Position numbers and translations under genes: made by a program. From contig NZ_QBJD02000001.1 in NCBI RefSeq assembly GCF_003057745.1, forward strand, positions 248,001 through 312,000: a stretch of DNA of 64,000 nucleotides, read 5' to 3'. This document shows positions 1 through 10,014 of this stretch, piece after piece (within the stretch, counting starts at the first letter, position 1; each line of letters starts with the position of its first letter). Below the pieces are notes generated by a model. The model saw only the letters and a program-made list of their open reading frames with translations. It was not told the origin of the DNA and did no database searches. The stretch comes from Enterobacter sp. RIT418 (lineage in GTDB: Bacteria; Pseudomonadota; Gammaproteobacteria; Enterobacterales; Enterobacteriaceae).

Positions 1-29
1 CCCCGTTTGCTTTATGTCAGTGCGGACGT

Positions 30-914
30 TTAGCGTTTAACCAGCTTAATCGTCTGCCCTAAACGAGACGGTTTTTCTTCACTCGCTTTCTGCGGCGCGG
101 TCACGCAGGCGGTTTCCACGCAGACAAAGCTTTTGTATCCCTCATCCGGCATGTCGGCCATGCTGACGGACAGCGCCGGGCCCGGGTTCCAGCCCACAAC
201 ATCGTTATGATGATGGTGAACGACCTCAATGCTCCGGTTCATCTTGCCGTCATGAATAACGCTGCAGGCTTCAGGATGGAAATAGACGCGGTCGGTACGG
301 TCCGGGAAGGTCTGCACGCCGTCGCTCAGCTTGCCTTCCTTTGCGTTATCCACTTTGTCGATAAAGTTATTGCCAAGGCCGCTCACCTTCACCGCGCTGA
401 TATCGCCCACGTTGAAGTAGGTGTGCAGGGCAGACGTGGTTTCAAAATCACCGTGCGCTTCCAGCTCGATTTCACAGGTTTTGCCCAGCTTGAAGCGGGC
501 GTAAAGCGTGAAGTCGTGCGGCCAGAGGGCGCGGGTTTCATCATTCGCCTGAAGTTCAAAGGTCAGCACCGCGCCGTTTTCATCTTCATTGTGTGCTTTT
601 AGCGTCCACTGCTGGTTGCGGGCAAAACCGTGCGAAGGTAATCCTTGCTGTGCTGAAGGGCCAAACCACGGCCAGCAGATCGGCACGCCGCCGCGAATGG
701 CTGCGCCTTTCTTGAAGGACGTTTCACTGCTGAGCCATAGCGCTTCTTCTTCGCCTTCCGGTTTCCAGGAGAGCAGATGAGCGCCGTTCAGCGCTACGGA
801 CGCTTTCACGCGAGGGTGGTCAACGACGATAACGTCAGCACCGTCAATCTGACGACGGGAGAGCACAGGGGTAAGTTGTTCGACTACCGGAAGTGCAAAA
901 ATTTTATTATTCAT
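30..914 (-). CDS. yeaD: D-hexose-6-phosphate mutarotase YeaD
   Basis: A 294-residue cytoplasmic protein of the aldose-1-epimerase superfamily. The family interconverts alpha and beta anomers of glucose-6-phosphate and related sugar phosphates. The sequence keeps the family pattern of a beta-sandwich enzyme: an N-terminal region with GAHLLSW, the GVPICWPWFG segment, and the SHGFARNQQW segment carrying the conserved catalytic-type histidine. It lies directly downstream of gapA on the same strand, as in E. coli, with a strong hairpin terminator in the 75-base gap. Function is assigned by recognising the E. coli family; no substrate can be read from the sequence. Confidence 0.93.
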   Translation of the reverse strand: MNNKIFALPVVEQLTPVLSRRQIDGADVIVVDHPRVKASVALNGAHLLSWKPEGEEEALWLSSETSFKKGAAIRGGVPICWPWFGPSAQQGLPSHGFARNQQWTLKAHNEDENGAVLTFELQANDETRALWPHDFTLYARFKLGKTCEIELEAHGDFETTSALHTYFNVGDISAVKVSGLGNNFIDKVDNAKEGKLSDGVQTFPDRTDRVYFHPEACSVIHDGKMNRSIEVVHHHHNDVVGWNPGPALSVSMADMPDEGYKSFVCVETACVTAPQKASEEKPSRLGQTIKLVKR

Positions 915-940
915 TCAGCAATCCTCTGTCTTAAAACAAT

Positions 941-967
941 AAAAAAGGCGACCGAAGTCGCCTTTTT
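941..967. terminator. Intrinsic terminator between gapA and yeaD
   Basis: GGCGAC and GTCGCC pair around a CGAA tetraloop, flanked by an A run on one side and a T run on the other, so it can act in both directions. On the minus strand it closes gapA before yeaD, so yeaD either depends on readthrough or has its own promoter in the remaining gap. Confidence 0.85.
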
Positions 968-988
968 GGATCAGATTCTCATCTCAAC

Positions 989-1996
<1,008 letters not shown>

Positions 1997-2191
1997 CTAT
2001 TTGTTAGTGAATAAAAGGTTGCCTGTAAAATTACAAAAACCTTACGCAGCGTCAAGCGGAATCGTGTCAATCATTGCGACAAATCAATCCTGTGACTAAC
2101 GTTTGTGCGACTGACTCGCCTCACTTTCCCTTTGAGCTAGCAACCACATGGGGGCTGCGGGCGGGATTTTAAAGGCCTCACAGGATAAAAA

Positions 2192-2207
2192 TGTGAAAAA
2201 GATCACA
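2192..2207. promoter_or_regulatory. CRP-cAMP binding site, gapA/msrB intergenic region
   Basis: TGTGA-AAAAGA-TCACA matches the CRP consensus TGTGA-N6-TCACA exactly. It lies 208 bases upstream of the gapA start and 119 bases upstream of the msrB start, so either promoter could be the target. gapA is known to have several promoters in E. coli, which makes it the more likely target. The rest of the 341-base gap (1985-2325) shows no gene. Confidence 0.75.
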
Positions 2208-2325
2208 ATTGCCTGACCGCCTTTTCGCGACACATAAGTTTAGAACAAAAGTGTGCGCGCTGGTGTTAATGTTTTGTTAGAATCAGGGGTAAAAGATGTC
2301 TGTTTCTACAGCGAGATGTAAGCAT

Positions 2326-2739
2326 ATGTCGAACCAACGTAACCCCGACGATTTGAAAAAAAACCTCACCGAAATGCAGTTTTACGTGACGCAAAATCAC
2401 GGCACTGAACCGCCGTTTACCGGGCGTTTGCTGCACAACAAGCGAGACGGCGTCTATCACTGCCTGGTGTGCGATTCACCGCTGTTTAACTCGCAAACGA
2501 AATACGACTCGGGCTGCGGCTGGCCGAGCTTTTATGAGCCGGTTAGCGATGATGCGATCCGCTACCTGACCGACTCATCGCACGGCATGGTGCGCACCGA
2601 AATTCGCTGCGGAAACTGTGACGCACATCTCGGCCACGTGTTCCCGGACGGCCCCCAGCCAACGGGCGAGCGTTTCTGCGTCAATTCAGCCTCAATGAGC
2701 TTCACCGACGATGAGAATGGCGACCAAACCAAAGGTTGA
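2326..2739 (+). CDS. msrB: Peptide methionine (R)-S-oxide reductase MsrB
   Basis: Reduces the R-epimer of methionine sulfoxide in oxidised proteins. It has 137 residues with two zinc-type CxxC pairs (CLVCDSP and [12 protein letters not shown]) and the catalytic region [13 protein letters not shown], whose cysteine is the resolving/attacking residue of the family. The start is placed at ATG 2326 ([10 protein letters not shown]), matching the E. coli protein; an in-frame ATG at 2296 would add ten residues of no family character. It is followed 41 bases later by yeaC, probably in one transcript. Confidence 0.95.
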   Translation: MSNQRNPDDLKKNLTEMQFYVTQNHGTEPPFTGRLLHNKRDGVYHCLVCDSPLFNSQTKYDSGCGWPSFYEPVSDDAIRYLTDSSHGMVRTEIRCGNCDAHLGHVFPDGPQPTGERFCVNSASMSFTDDENGDQTKG

Positions 2740-2780
2740 AAAAACGATTCAGCAAATTATTCCTTTGAAAGGGAGGCATC

Positions 2781-3059
2781 ATGAATATTGAGGACATGAT
2801 TAGCGGTATGACGCCGGAAGTTTATCAGCGTCTGGTGACGGCGGTTGAGCTGGGAAAATGGCCGGACGGCGTGGCGCTGACCCCGGAGCAAAAAGAGAAC
2901 AGCCTGCAGCTGGTGATGCTCTGGCAGGCGCGTCACAACACCGACGCGCAGCACATGACGATCGACACCCAGGGGCAGATGGTGATGAAGAGCAAGCGCG
3001 AGCTCAAAGAGGATTTTGGCATCACGCCAAAGCCGATCGCGACGATGAAAATGCAATAA
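2781..3059 (+). CDS. yeaC: Conserved hypothetical protein YeaC (DUF1315)
   Basis: A 92-residue soluble protein without signal peptide or membrane segment. It matches the YeaC family, with the typical start MNIEDMISGMTPEVYQRL and a basic C-terminus. A good ribosome site (GGGAGG) lies ahead of the ATG. It follows msrB in the same order as in E. coli. No biochemical function is known to me. Immediately downstream is a CCCTCTCCC palindromic repeat and the convergent chitinase gene. Confidence 0.9.
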   Translation: MNIEDMISGMTPEVYQRLVTAVELGKWPDGVALTPEQKENSLQLVMLWQARHNTDAQHMTIDTQGQMVMKSKRELKEDFGITPKPIATMKMQ

Positions 3060-3085
3060 CGGTACGGGTTGATGCCCTTACCCAA

Positions 3086-3106
3086 CCCTCTCCCACAGGG
3101 AGAGGG
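3086..3106. repeat. CCCTCTCCC palindromic repeat, copy 1
   Basis: CCCTCTCCC-ACA-GGGAGAGGG is a perfect 9-base inverted repeat. It sits in the 59-base gap between the convergent genes yeaC and the chitinase. Related copies occur at 11933, 30716, 30783, 38134 and 38183. Confidence 0.85.
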
Positions 3107-3118
3107 CTGATTATCCTA

Positions 3119-4375
3119 CTACTTACGCGGGATCCCGAGAGACTCCGCCAGCTGCTTCGCGAGCTGATTATTGTCGTCAGCGCCATACTCCCAGAACATC
3201 GCGCCCGCCAGGCCTTTCTGCTTGATGTAGTCCGCTTTGAGCGCCACGGAACGCGGGTTTTCATACGAGATCGCAAACAGTTCTTTGCCTTCGGCTGACT
3301 TCACCGACAGCCACGGCACCTTCGCCTGGTCATCCCAGTGCTCCGTAAAACGCTTCTGCGGATCGTTGAGCAGCTTTTTGACGATGTCGTTGTACTTCAC
3401 GTAGGTGTCTTTGGTCAGGTCATAGCCGAGCGACTTGAACAGCGCAATCTCCTGTGGGCCAAAGTAGGGCTGCGTGACCGGATTTTTTTGCGCGTCCGGC
3501 TTGCTCCAGTCGATGCCTGGCTCCACGGAGCGCTTCGGCACGCGGCCATAGAAGCCAATGCCGAGGTTCATCTGCTGCGGCTTCAGTCCGGCGGCAAGAT
3601 AGTTATTGACCACAAAATCAACGCTGTATTTGTCCGCGGCAGCGACCGTTGGCCACGCGCTGGAGTCGTACAAATTGGCGTTGAAGTACTGCGTGCCATA
3701 CGCCATGTCGTAGGTCATCAGGTTAATGTAGTCGAGAAGCGGGGCGATGGCCTTCACGTCGACCCAGCTTTTCGGACTTTCCGCATTCGCGCCGACCGCG
3801 ATGGTCACCAGCTTTTTCTTCCCGAACGCGTCGCGCATCTCTTTCAGCAGGGCGGTAAAGTTATCCCGGTCGGCCGGCGTGCTGGCGACCAGCCCCCACG
3901 CGCCGTTAACCGGAAACTCCCAGTCCAGATCGATCCCGTCCAGACCGTATTTTTCGACAATCTCCTGCGCGGAGCGGATAAATACCGCGCGCGTCTCTTT
4001 TGTCGCCGCCGCGCCGGAGAAACCGCGCGCTCCCCAGCCGCCCACGGAAAGCAGCACCTTCAGATTGGGGTTTTGTTTACGCAGAACGGGGATTAGCGCC
4101 AGGTCGGACGCCACCTTGGGCGACAGCCAGATTTGATGCAGCTTGGCGGGATCTTTCAGCGCGGCGTTGGTTTCGTCTTTCTCATCGTTATAAACGAGGC
4201 CAAACGAGTAGTTGAGATGGGTGATTTGGCGCACGTCAAGCGTGTTGATGTCGCCGCCCGGCCCGGCGGTAACATCGCCTCCGCCGTTGAAGTAGCCTAC
4301 GGACATCAGGGAACTGGCAGAAGCAACTGATGCGCACAGCAAGGGTAAAGCTGCCAGCAAGGGCAAACGTTTCAT
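3119..4375 (-). CDS. Secreted glycoside hydrolase family 18 chitinase
   Basis: A 418-residue endo-type chitinase candidate that would cleave beta-1,4 N-acetylglucosamine polymers outside the cytoplasm. A signal peptide fills residues 1-20 (KR, a hydrophobic run, then ASA). Family 18 landmarks follow: SVGGW near 110-114, the catalytic DxxDxDWE motif at 146-153 (DGIDLDWE, proton donor E153), MTYDMAYG, and a late FWEYG segment. No separate chitin-binding domain is visible. The start at 4375 is supported by the signal peptide and an AGAGGA ribosome site; the longer in-frame reading lacks a signal. The gene occupies the place of the E. coli ydjE-ydjL cluster and is absent from E. coli K-12, so it is accessory. 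Its ribosome site overlaps a ChiX-complementary stretch. Confidence 0.9.
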   Translation of the reverse strand: MKRLPLLAALPLLCASVASASSLMSVGYFNGGGDVTAGPGGDINTLDVRQITHLNYSFGLVYNDEKDETNAALKDPAKLHQIWLSPKVASDLALIPVLRKQNPNLKVLLSVGGWGARGFSGAAATKETRAVFIRSAQEIVEKYGLDGIDLDWEFPVNGAWGLVASTPADRDNFTALLKEMRDAFGKKKLVTIAVGANAESPKSWVDVKAIAPLLDYINLMTYDMAYGTQYFNANLYDSSAWPTVAAADKYSVDFVVNNYLAAGLKPQQMNLGIGFYGRVPKRSVEPGIDWSKPDAQKNPVTQPYFGPQEIALFKSLGYDLTKDTYVKYNDIVKKLLNDPQKRFTEHWDDQAKVPWLSVKSAEGKELFAISYENPRSVALKADYIKQKGLAGAMFWEYGADDNNQLAKQLAESLGIPRK

Positions 4376-4380
4376 AGGTG

Positions 4381-4392
4381 TTCCTCTTTGAC
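4381..4392 (-). promoter_or_regulatory. Putative ChiX small-RNA pairing site over the chitinase ribosome site
   Basis: On the mRNA strand this reads GTCAAAGAGGAA, five bases before the chitinase ATG, and contains the Shine-Dalgarno. It is a 12-base perfect complement to the seed UUCCUCUUUGAC of the small RNA ChiX as I remember it from E. coli and Salmonella. The same sequence lies over the chiP ribosome site, the known target of ChiX. The chiX gene itself is not in this window. Confidence 0.6.
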
Positions 4393-4511
4393 TTAAAAAA
4401 ATAACCACGCCACAACAAGGGCGTGGCGAAAAAACAGCCTGAAAAGAATAGCATCGCCGCTTCGCTTGAGATGCGAGGGAGTTCACTTTATGGGATATCG
4501 GTGAGGGGATT

Positions 4512-4538
4512 GCCGGGTAAGCGTCAGCGCCACCCGGC
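4512..4538. repeat. REP-like palindrome
   Basis: GCCGGGT and ACCCGGC pair around a GC-rich centre (aagcgtcagcgcc). This is the form of the enterobacterial repetitive extragenic palindrome. It lies just downstream of pncA and could stabilise or end that transcript. Confidence 0.75.
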
Positions 4539-4546
4539 TTAAAAAA

Positions 4547-5188
4547 CTATGCCTGCGTCTCCAGCCAGTCGGCCAGCGTATACAGCGTCGCGCCTTCTGC
4601 GGCCATCTCCATAAACGCCTGCGCGCCGTCCTGCGGGTTAATATTTACCCCGCGGCAGCCGTCGGTAATCACGCTGACGGTGTAGCCAAGCTGCAATGCG
4701 TCCAGCACGGTGAACTTCACGCAGTAGTCCGTTGCCAGGCCCATCACGATCAGCTCGGTGATTTCATGGTGGTGCAGCCACGCGTCCAGCGCCGTTTTCT
4801 GACGGTGCCCGTTATCAAAAAACGCGCTATAGCTGTCGATCGCCGGGTTTTCCCCCTTATGGAAGACCGCGTCGATGGCTTTCTGATTCAGGAGCGGATG
4901 CAGATCCGCGCCTTCCGAGTGCTGCACGCAGTGATCGGGCCAGAACGTTTGCGCCAGCCCGTCCAGCTCTCCCTGGGTATAGGGTTCAACGCCGTGCTGG
5001 CTGGCAAAGCTGCCGTGGTTGGCGGGGTGCCAGTCCTGGCTTGCGACCACCGCCTCGCTGCGGGTTTTACACCAGTCGATAAGCGTATTCGCCACGTCAA
5101 CGGTGCTATCGCCTTGTGCGACGGCCAGTGCGCCGCCCGCGCAGAAATCATTTTGCAAATCGACCAGTAACAGGGCGCGTTGCTTCAT
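4547..5188 (-). CDS. pncA: Nicotinamidase / pyrazinamidase PncA
   Basis: Hydrolyses nicotinamide to nicotinic acid in the NAD salvage pathway. It has 213 residues and an isochorismatase-like fold. The family triad is visible: Asp in LLVDLQNDF, a lysine in the FHKGENPAIDSYSAF region and the nucleophilic cysteine in MGLATDYCVKFT. Metal-ligand type residues occur in SQDWHPANHGSF. It starts nine bases after the ansA stop, so the two are probably co-transcribed, as in E. coli. Confidence 0.95.
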   Translation of the reverse strand: MKQRALLLVDLQNDFCAGGALAVAQGDSTVDVANTLIDWCKTRSEAVVASQDWHPANHGSFASQHGVEPYTQGELDGLAQTFWPDHCVQHSEGADLHPLLNQKAIDAVFHKGENPAIDSYSAFFDNGHRQKTALDAWLHHHEITELIVMGLATDYCVKFTVLDALQLGYTVSVITDGCRGVNINPQDGAQAFMEMAAEGATLYTLADWLETQA

Positions 5189-5197
5189 GGTGCCTCC

Positions 5198-6214
5198 TTA
5201 TTCGTCCGGGGTCAGTTCGCCGCGCAGGTTTTGCATCATGGCGCTGCGGATGGACTGAACGTCCAGATCCTGACTCAGTAAATAGTGAAGTTTAGTCAGC
5301 GTCGCTTCCACGGTCATATCAAAACCGCCGATGACCCCCGCGTGCGCCAGCGCGTTGCCGGTCGCGTAGCCGCCCATGTTGACTTTGCCGGACATGCACT
5401 GGGTCAAATTGACCACCACAATCCCGCGCTTGCTCGCTTCCTGAAGTTCCTTCAGGAACTCGCCGTTCTGCGGCGCGTTGCCCACGCCGTAGGAGCGCAG
5501 GATCAGCGCTTTCACCGGCTGGCGCAGGAAGTTGCGCACCACGTCGGCGGAAATGCCGGGGTAAATCGTGACCACGCCAATCGGCTGCGGCGTGATCGGG
5601 TGAACGATCAGCTCGCCCGCGGTATGCGGCGCAGGAGGCGTGCCGAGGCGGCGAATGTGGATACCCGCCTCCAGCAGCGGCGGCAGGTTCGGTGAGGCAA
5701 ACGCGTCGAATCCGTCGGCGTGCGCTTTGGTGGTGCGGTTGCCGCGGTACAGGCGGTTGTTGAAGAACAGCGACACTTCGTTGATCGGGTAATTGGCCGC
5801 CACGTACAGGGAGTTCAGCAGGTTAATCTGCCCGTCGGAGCGCAGCTCGGCAAGCGGGATCTGCGAGCCGGTCACGATGACGGGCTTGCTGAGGTTCTCC
5901 AGCATGAACGACAGCGCCGAGGCGGTAAACGCCATGGTGTCGGTGCCGTGCAGAATAACGAAGCCGTCGTAGCGGTCGTAATTGGCCTTAATGTCATCCG
6001 CAATATGCTGCCAGTCTTCCGGCGTCATATCGGAGGAGTCCATCAGCGGTTCATATTCATGGATGGTAAAATCCGGCATTTCCGGGCGGTGAAACTCCGG
6101 CATTAGCGCCAGCTGGCGCTGGAGGTGACCCGAGACCGGGATATAGCCATTTTCCGAGCGCTGCATACCAATGGTACCGCCGGTATACGCCACATAGATT
6201 GATTTCTTCTGCAT
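5198..6214 (-). CDS. ansA: L-asparaginase I, cytoplasmic
   Basis: Converts asparagine to aspartate and ammonia in the cytoplasm. It has 338 residues with no signal peptide, which separates it from the periplasmic type II enzyme. Two nucleophile motifs are present: YTGGTIGMQ near residue 10 and LHGTDTMAFTAS near residue 90. The length equals the E. coli enzyme. It is preceded by the sppA terminator and followed closely by pncA. Confidence 0.95.
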   Translation of the reverse strand: MQKKSIYVAYTGGTIGMQRSENGYIPVSGHLQRQLALMPEFHRPEMPDFTIHEYEPLMDSSDMTPEDWQHIADDIKANYDRYDGFVILHGTDTMAFTASALSFMLENLSKPVIVTGSQIPLAELRSDGQINLLNSLYVAANYPINEVSLFFNNRLYRGNRTTKAHADGFDAFASPNLPPLLEAGIHIRRLGTPPAPHTAGELIVHPITPQPIGVVTIYPGISADVVRNFLRQPVKALILRSYGVGNAPQNGEFLKELQEASKRGIVVVNLTQCMSGKVNMGGYATGNALAHAGVIGGFDMTVEATLTKLHYLLSQDLDVQSIRSAMMQNLRGELTPDE

Positions 6215-6237
6215 GATGGTGAGTTCTTGTGCTTCAA

Positions 6238-6268
6238 AGAAAAAATCCCCTCTTCGCGTGAAGAGGGG
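6238..6268 (-). terminator. Intrinsic terminator of sppA
   Basis: On the minus strand CCCCTCTTC and GAAGAGGGG form a 9-base stem with a four-base loop, followed by an A then a run of seven T. It stands between sppA and ansA. Confidence 0.85.
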
Positions 6269-6274
6269 ACGGGG

Positions 6275-8131
6275 TTAACGGACGTTAGCGCAGGTCAGGC
6301 AAAATGCGTAACGGCTTTGCGGATCGTTGAAGGCGGCAAGCTTATCGCTCTCTACCTTCATGGCTTTCGCCGCGCTGGCAACCGGGGCCGGCAGGTAAGC
6401 CTGCAGAGCCTCCGGCAGCGCAGCGCGCACGGAGCCGGACATGCTGTCCATCACCATATCGAAGAAGCTTGGCTCGTCCTGATAGTAATCGACGTGCCAC
6501 TGCTTCAGCTTCGCCAGCTCGGCCGCTTTTTTCACCGCGTCATCGAAATCGCCGAGGCTGTCCACCAGGCCGTTGCTTTTCGCATCCTGGCCTGTCCAGA
6601 CGTGGCCCTGCGCAATCTGGTCAATTTGCTCAGGCGTTTTCTTACGGGAGTCCGCCACCAGGGTGATAAAGCGCTTATAGCCGTTTTCAATGCTGAGCTG
6701 CATCATCTCCGATACTTCCGGCGGCAGGGACTTGGTCACCGAGACGTCCGCCAGCGGGGAGGTCGCCACGCCGTCGGTATGCACGCCGAGGTAATCCAGG
6801 CTGTTTTCCACGGTGTTGATCACGCCGAAGATGCCAATCGAGCCGGTCAGCGTGCTTGGGCTCGCCACGATGTAGTTCGCCGGCGTGGAGATCCAGTAGC
6901 CGCCAGAGGCCGCCATGCCGCCCATAGACACCACCACCGGCTTGCCCGCGGCGCGCGCGGCGGCCAGCTCGGCGCGGATCACCTCAGAGGCGCTGACGCT
7001 GCCGCCAGGGCTGTTTACGCGCAGCACAATGGCCTTCACTTTCGGATCGAGGCGCGCGTCGCGGATTTGCGATGCGGTGGTATCCCCGCCCACGTTCCCC
7101 GGCGTTTCCTCACCGTCCATGATCGCGCCGTTGGCAAAGACCACGGCGATGCTGTCGCCGCTGTCGGCAGGTTTCTTCGCCGCGTAGTCATACATACTGA
7201 CCGCGCTGTAGTTTTTGTCCTCTTTGCTCCAGCCAAACTGCTTGGTTAGCGATTTTTCGATATCCGCGCTGGTGCCCAGCGCATCCACCAGCTTGCTGTC
7301 GAGGGCGTATTTCGCGGTATCGCCATCCACCTTGCGCAGGCCGTCCAGCACGGCGCGCGCGCCCGGGAAGACTTGCTCAGCGGTGATCTGGCGGTTAGCC
7401 GCAACGATGTTCAGGTAGTTTTGCCACAGCTCGCCAATCCAGCGGCTGTCCGCTTCGCGCGCGGCGGGCGACATATCGTCACGGATGAACGGCTCAACGG
7501 CGGATTTATAGGTGCCGACGCGGAAGACGTGGGTGGTCACCTTCAGCTTGTCGAGCAGGGATTTGTAGTACAGGCCGTTGGTTGCAAAGCCGTGCAGATC
7601 CACGGTGCCCTGCGGAGAGAGCCAGATCTTATTGGCGAAGCTGGCCAGATAGTATTGCCCCTGGCTGTAGCTGTCGCCCACGGCAATCACCGGCTTGCCG
7701 CTGTCGCGGAACTCGCGCAGGGCCTTACCGACGTACTGCATGGACGGCTGATCGCCACCGGCGAAATCTTTTAGATCCAGCACGATGCCGGTAATGTTGC
7801 GATCGTCTTTCGCCTGGCGAATGGTATCGACAATATCAAACAGGGAATTTTCCTGCAGGCGGTCGGAGGTTGCGCCAAAGAGCTGGCGGCCAATGACGCC
7901 AAGACGATTGCTGGCAGACGGCTTATCAACGATAACGCCCGTAATATCCAGCAGCAGCGCGCCGCGCGTAGAATTTTTGGACTGGGTCGCGTTGCTGATG
8001 TGCATCCACACGCCAACGCAGACCAGCAGCAGCGCGATGAAAAAGATATTCATTACCAGATTGCGGGCGAAGTTGAGCAGTCGCCATGTCCATTTAAAGA
8101 AACCGGCAAAGATTCGCCAAAGGGTTCGCAT
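6275..8131 (-). CDS. sppA: Signal peptide peptidase SppA (protease IV)
   Basis: An inner-membrane serine protease that degrades cleaved signal peptides in the periplasm. It has 618 residues. A single N-terminal membrane anchor lies near residues 26-46, followed by two tandem S49 domains. The Ser/Lys dyad is at the same numbers as in E. coli: K209 (GTYKS) in the first half and S409 (MAASGGYW) in the second. It is divergent from ydjA; the 167-base gap between them shows no gene. Confidence 0.96.
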   Translation of the reverse strand: MRTLWRIFAGFFKWTWRLLNFARNLVMNIFFIALLLVCVGVWMHISNATQSKNSTRGALLLDITGVIVDKPSASNRLGVIGRQLFGATSDRLQENSLFDIVDTIRQAKDDRNITGIVLDLKDFAGGDQPSMQYVGKALREFRDSGKPVIAVGDSYSQGQYYLASFANKIWLSPQGTVDLHGFATNGLYYKSLLDKLKVTTHVFRVGTYKSAVEPFIRDDMSPAAREADSRWIGELWQNYLNIVAANRQITAEQVFPGARAVLDGLRKVDGDTAKYALDSKLVDALGTSADIEKSLTKQFGWSKEDKNYSAVSMYDYAAKKPADSGDSIAVVFANGAIMDGEETPGNVGGDTTASQIRDARLDPKVKAIVLRVNSPGGSVSASEVIRAELAAARAAGKPVVVSMGGMAASGGYWISTPANYIVASPSTLTGSIGIFGVINTVENSLDYLGVHTDGVATSPLADVSVTKSLPPEVSEMMQLSIENGYKRFITLVADSRKKTPEQIDQIAQGHVWTGQDAKSNGLVDSLGDFDDAVKKAAELAKLKQWHVDYYQDEPSFFDMVMDSMSGSVRAALPEALQAYLPAPVASAAKAMKVESDKLAAFNDPQSRYAFCLTCANVR

Positions 8132-8298
8132 GTATTCTCCCTAACCAGAAAGTGACCGTGTCCGTCGCCATGGGACGACGTTGTGAGGCTATCGTAATGA
8201 CCCAACTGCCTCTTGTCAGCAGGAATCGCCTGCCGCGCTGTAACAAATTCTGCTCTCGTGTTAATTTTGTGAATAAATTTCATGACAGGAGTTAACCA

Positions 8299-8850
8299 AT
8301 GGACGCACTTGAACTGCTTGTTAACCGCCGAAGCGCCTCACGTCTCGCTGAGCCAGCCCCGGCGGGCGAACAGCTGGAGAACATACTGCGTGCGGGACTG
8401 CGCGCGCCGGATCACGGCACGCTTCAGCCGTGGCACTTCTATATTATTGAAGGCGAAGGCCGCGAGCGTTTTAGCGCACTGCTGGAAAAAGGGGCGGTGG
8501 CTGCCGGTCAGGATGAGAAGGGCATTGAGAAAGCGCGCAGCGGCCCGTTCCGCGCGCCGATGATCATCGCCGCGGTGGCAAAATGTCAGGCCGGGCACAA
8601 AGTCCCCGTTTGGGAACAGGAGATGTCGGCGGGCTGTGCGGTGATGGCGATGCAGATGGCGGCCGTGGCGCAGGGCTTTAACGGCATCTGGCGCACCGGC
8701 CCGCTGACCGAAAGCCCGGCCGTGCGGGAAGGACTATCCTGCGGCGAGCATGATAAAATCGTCGGTTTCCTCTACCTTGGCACCCCGCAGCTAAAAGCCT
8801 CCAGCACCATTAGCGTGCCGGATACCTCACCTTTCGTCAGCCGTTTCTGA
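8299..8850 (+). CDS. ydjA: Putative FMN-dependent nitroreductase YdjA
   Basis: A 183-residue minimal nitroreductase-fold flavoprotein. The family features are an N-terminal RRSASRL segment for FMN phosphate contact, [16 protein letters not shown] in the first third and the C-terminal VGFLYLGTP motif. The physiological substrate of this group is not established. It lies upstream of selD and topB on the same strand, but a long hairpin separates it from selD. Confidence 0.93.
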   Translation: MDALELLVNRRSASRLAEPAPAGEQLENILRAGLRAPDHGTLQPWHFYIIEGEGRERFSALLEKGAVAAGQDEKGIEKARSGPFRAPMIIAAVAKCQAGHKVPVWEQEMSAGCAVMAMQMAAVAQGFNGIWRTGPLTESPAVREGLSCGEHDKIVGFLYLGTPQLKASSTISVPDTSPFVSRF

Positions 8851-8863
8851 TAACGCGCGCTAA

Positions 8864-8904
8864 ACTGTCTGGATTCTGAGCATCTGCCGCAGAATTCAGA
8901 CAGT
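8864..8904. other. Long hairpin upstream of selD
   Basis: ACTGTCTGGATTCTG (8864-8878) and CAGAATTCAGACAGT (8890-8904) are complementary at 14 of 15 positions around an 11-base loop. No T run follows, so it is not a standard intrinsic terminator. It begins 14 bases after the ydjA stop and ends 62 bases before the selD start. Confidence 0.7.
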
Positions 8905-8966
8905 CATACTTACCTCTTTATGGAATGAGCGCTACCATAGCGCGATTGCAATGACAGGAGATGTCC

Positions 8967-10010
8967 ATGAGCGAGCAAACTATTCGTTTAACGCAATACA
9001 GCCACGGAGCCGGTTGCGGTTGTAAAATTTCCCCGAAGGTGCTGGAAACCATCCTGCACAGCGAGCAGGCGAAGTTTATCGACCCGAACCTGCTTGTCGG
9101 TAACGAAACGCGTGACGATGCCGCGGTGTATGACCTGGGTAACGGCACCAGCATTATCAGCACCACCGATTTCTTTATGCCGATCGTCGATAACCCGTTC
9201 GATTTCGGGCGCATCGCGGCCACCAATGCCATCAGCGATATCTTCGCGATGGGCGGCAAGCCGATCATGGCGATCGCGATCCTGGGCTGGCCAATCAATA
9301 CCATTCCGCCGGAAATTGCCCGCGACGTGATTGAGGGCGGGCGCTTTGCCTGCCAGCAGGCGGGCATTGCGCTGGCGGGCGGCCACTCTATCGATGCGCC
9401 GGAGCCGATCTTTGGCCTGGCGGTCACCGGCGTCGTGCCGACCGAGCGCGTGAAGCGCAACAGCACCGCGCAGGCGGGCTGCAGGCTGTTCCTCACCAAG
9501 CCGCTGGGCATTGGCGTGCTGACCACCGCCGAGAAAAAATCCCTGCTGAAGCCGGAGCACGTCGGGCTGGCGACGGAGGTGATGTGCCAGATGAACCTCG
9601 CGGGCGCGGCGTTCGCCAATATCGACGGCGTGAAGGCGATGACCGACGTAACCGGATTCGGTCTGCTCGGCCACCTGAGCGAAGTGTGCCAGGGCGCGGG
9701 GGTACAGGCGCAGGTCTGGTATCAGGACGTGCCTAAGCTGCCGGGCGTGGAAGCGTACATCGCGCAGGGCGCGGTGCCGGGCGGGACGCAGCGTAACTTT
9801 GCCAGCTACGGTCACCTGATGGGCGACATGCCCGGCGAGTGGCGCGATCTGCTGTGCGATCCGCAAACCTCCGGCGGCCTGCTGCTGGCGGTCACGCCGG
9901 AATCGGAAGCCGAGGTTCAGGCAACGGCCGCGGAGTTCGGCATCACCCTGACCGCCATCGGCGAGCTGGTTACCGCCCGCGGCGGCCGTCCGATGATTGA
10001 GATCCGCTAA
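8967..10010 (+). CDS. selD: Selenophosphate synthetase SelD
   Basis: Makes selenophosphate from selenide and ATP, the selenium donor for selenocysteine and for modified tRNA. It has 347 residues. The reactive Cys17 and Lys20 lie in [10 protein letters not shown]; position 17 is cysteine, not selenocysteine. The start at 8967 was chosen because GGAG ends six bases before it; an ATG at 8961 would abut the ribosome site. topB follows four bases after the stop. Confidence 0.97.
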   Translation: MSEQTIRLTQYSHGAGCGCKISPKVLETILHSEQAKFIDPNLLVGNETRDDAAVYDLGNGTSIISTTDFFMPIVDNPFDFGRIAATNAISDIFAMGGKPIMAIAILGWPINTIPPEIARDVIEGGRFACQQAGIALAGGHSIDAPEPIFGLAVTGVVPTERVKRNSTAQAGCRLFLTKPLGIGVLTTAEKKSLLKPEHVGLATEVMCQMNLAGAAFANIDGVKAMTDVTGFGLLGHLSEVCQGAGVQAQVWYQDVPKLPGVEAYIAQGAVPGGTQRNFASYGHLMGDMPGEWRDLLCDPQTSGGLLLAVTPESEAEVQATAAEFGITLTAIGELVTARGGRPMIEIR

Positions 10011-10014
10011 GTCG

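Noticed and set aside
8967-9030. Possible selenocysteine codon in selD
   Set aside because: The reactive position 17 is TGC/TGT-type cysteine and no in-frame TGA is present, as in E. coli.
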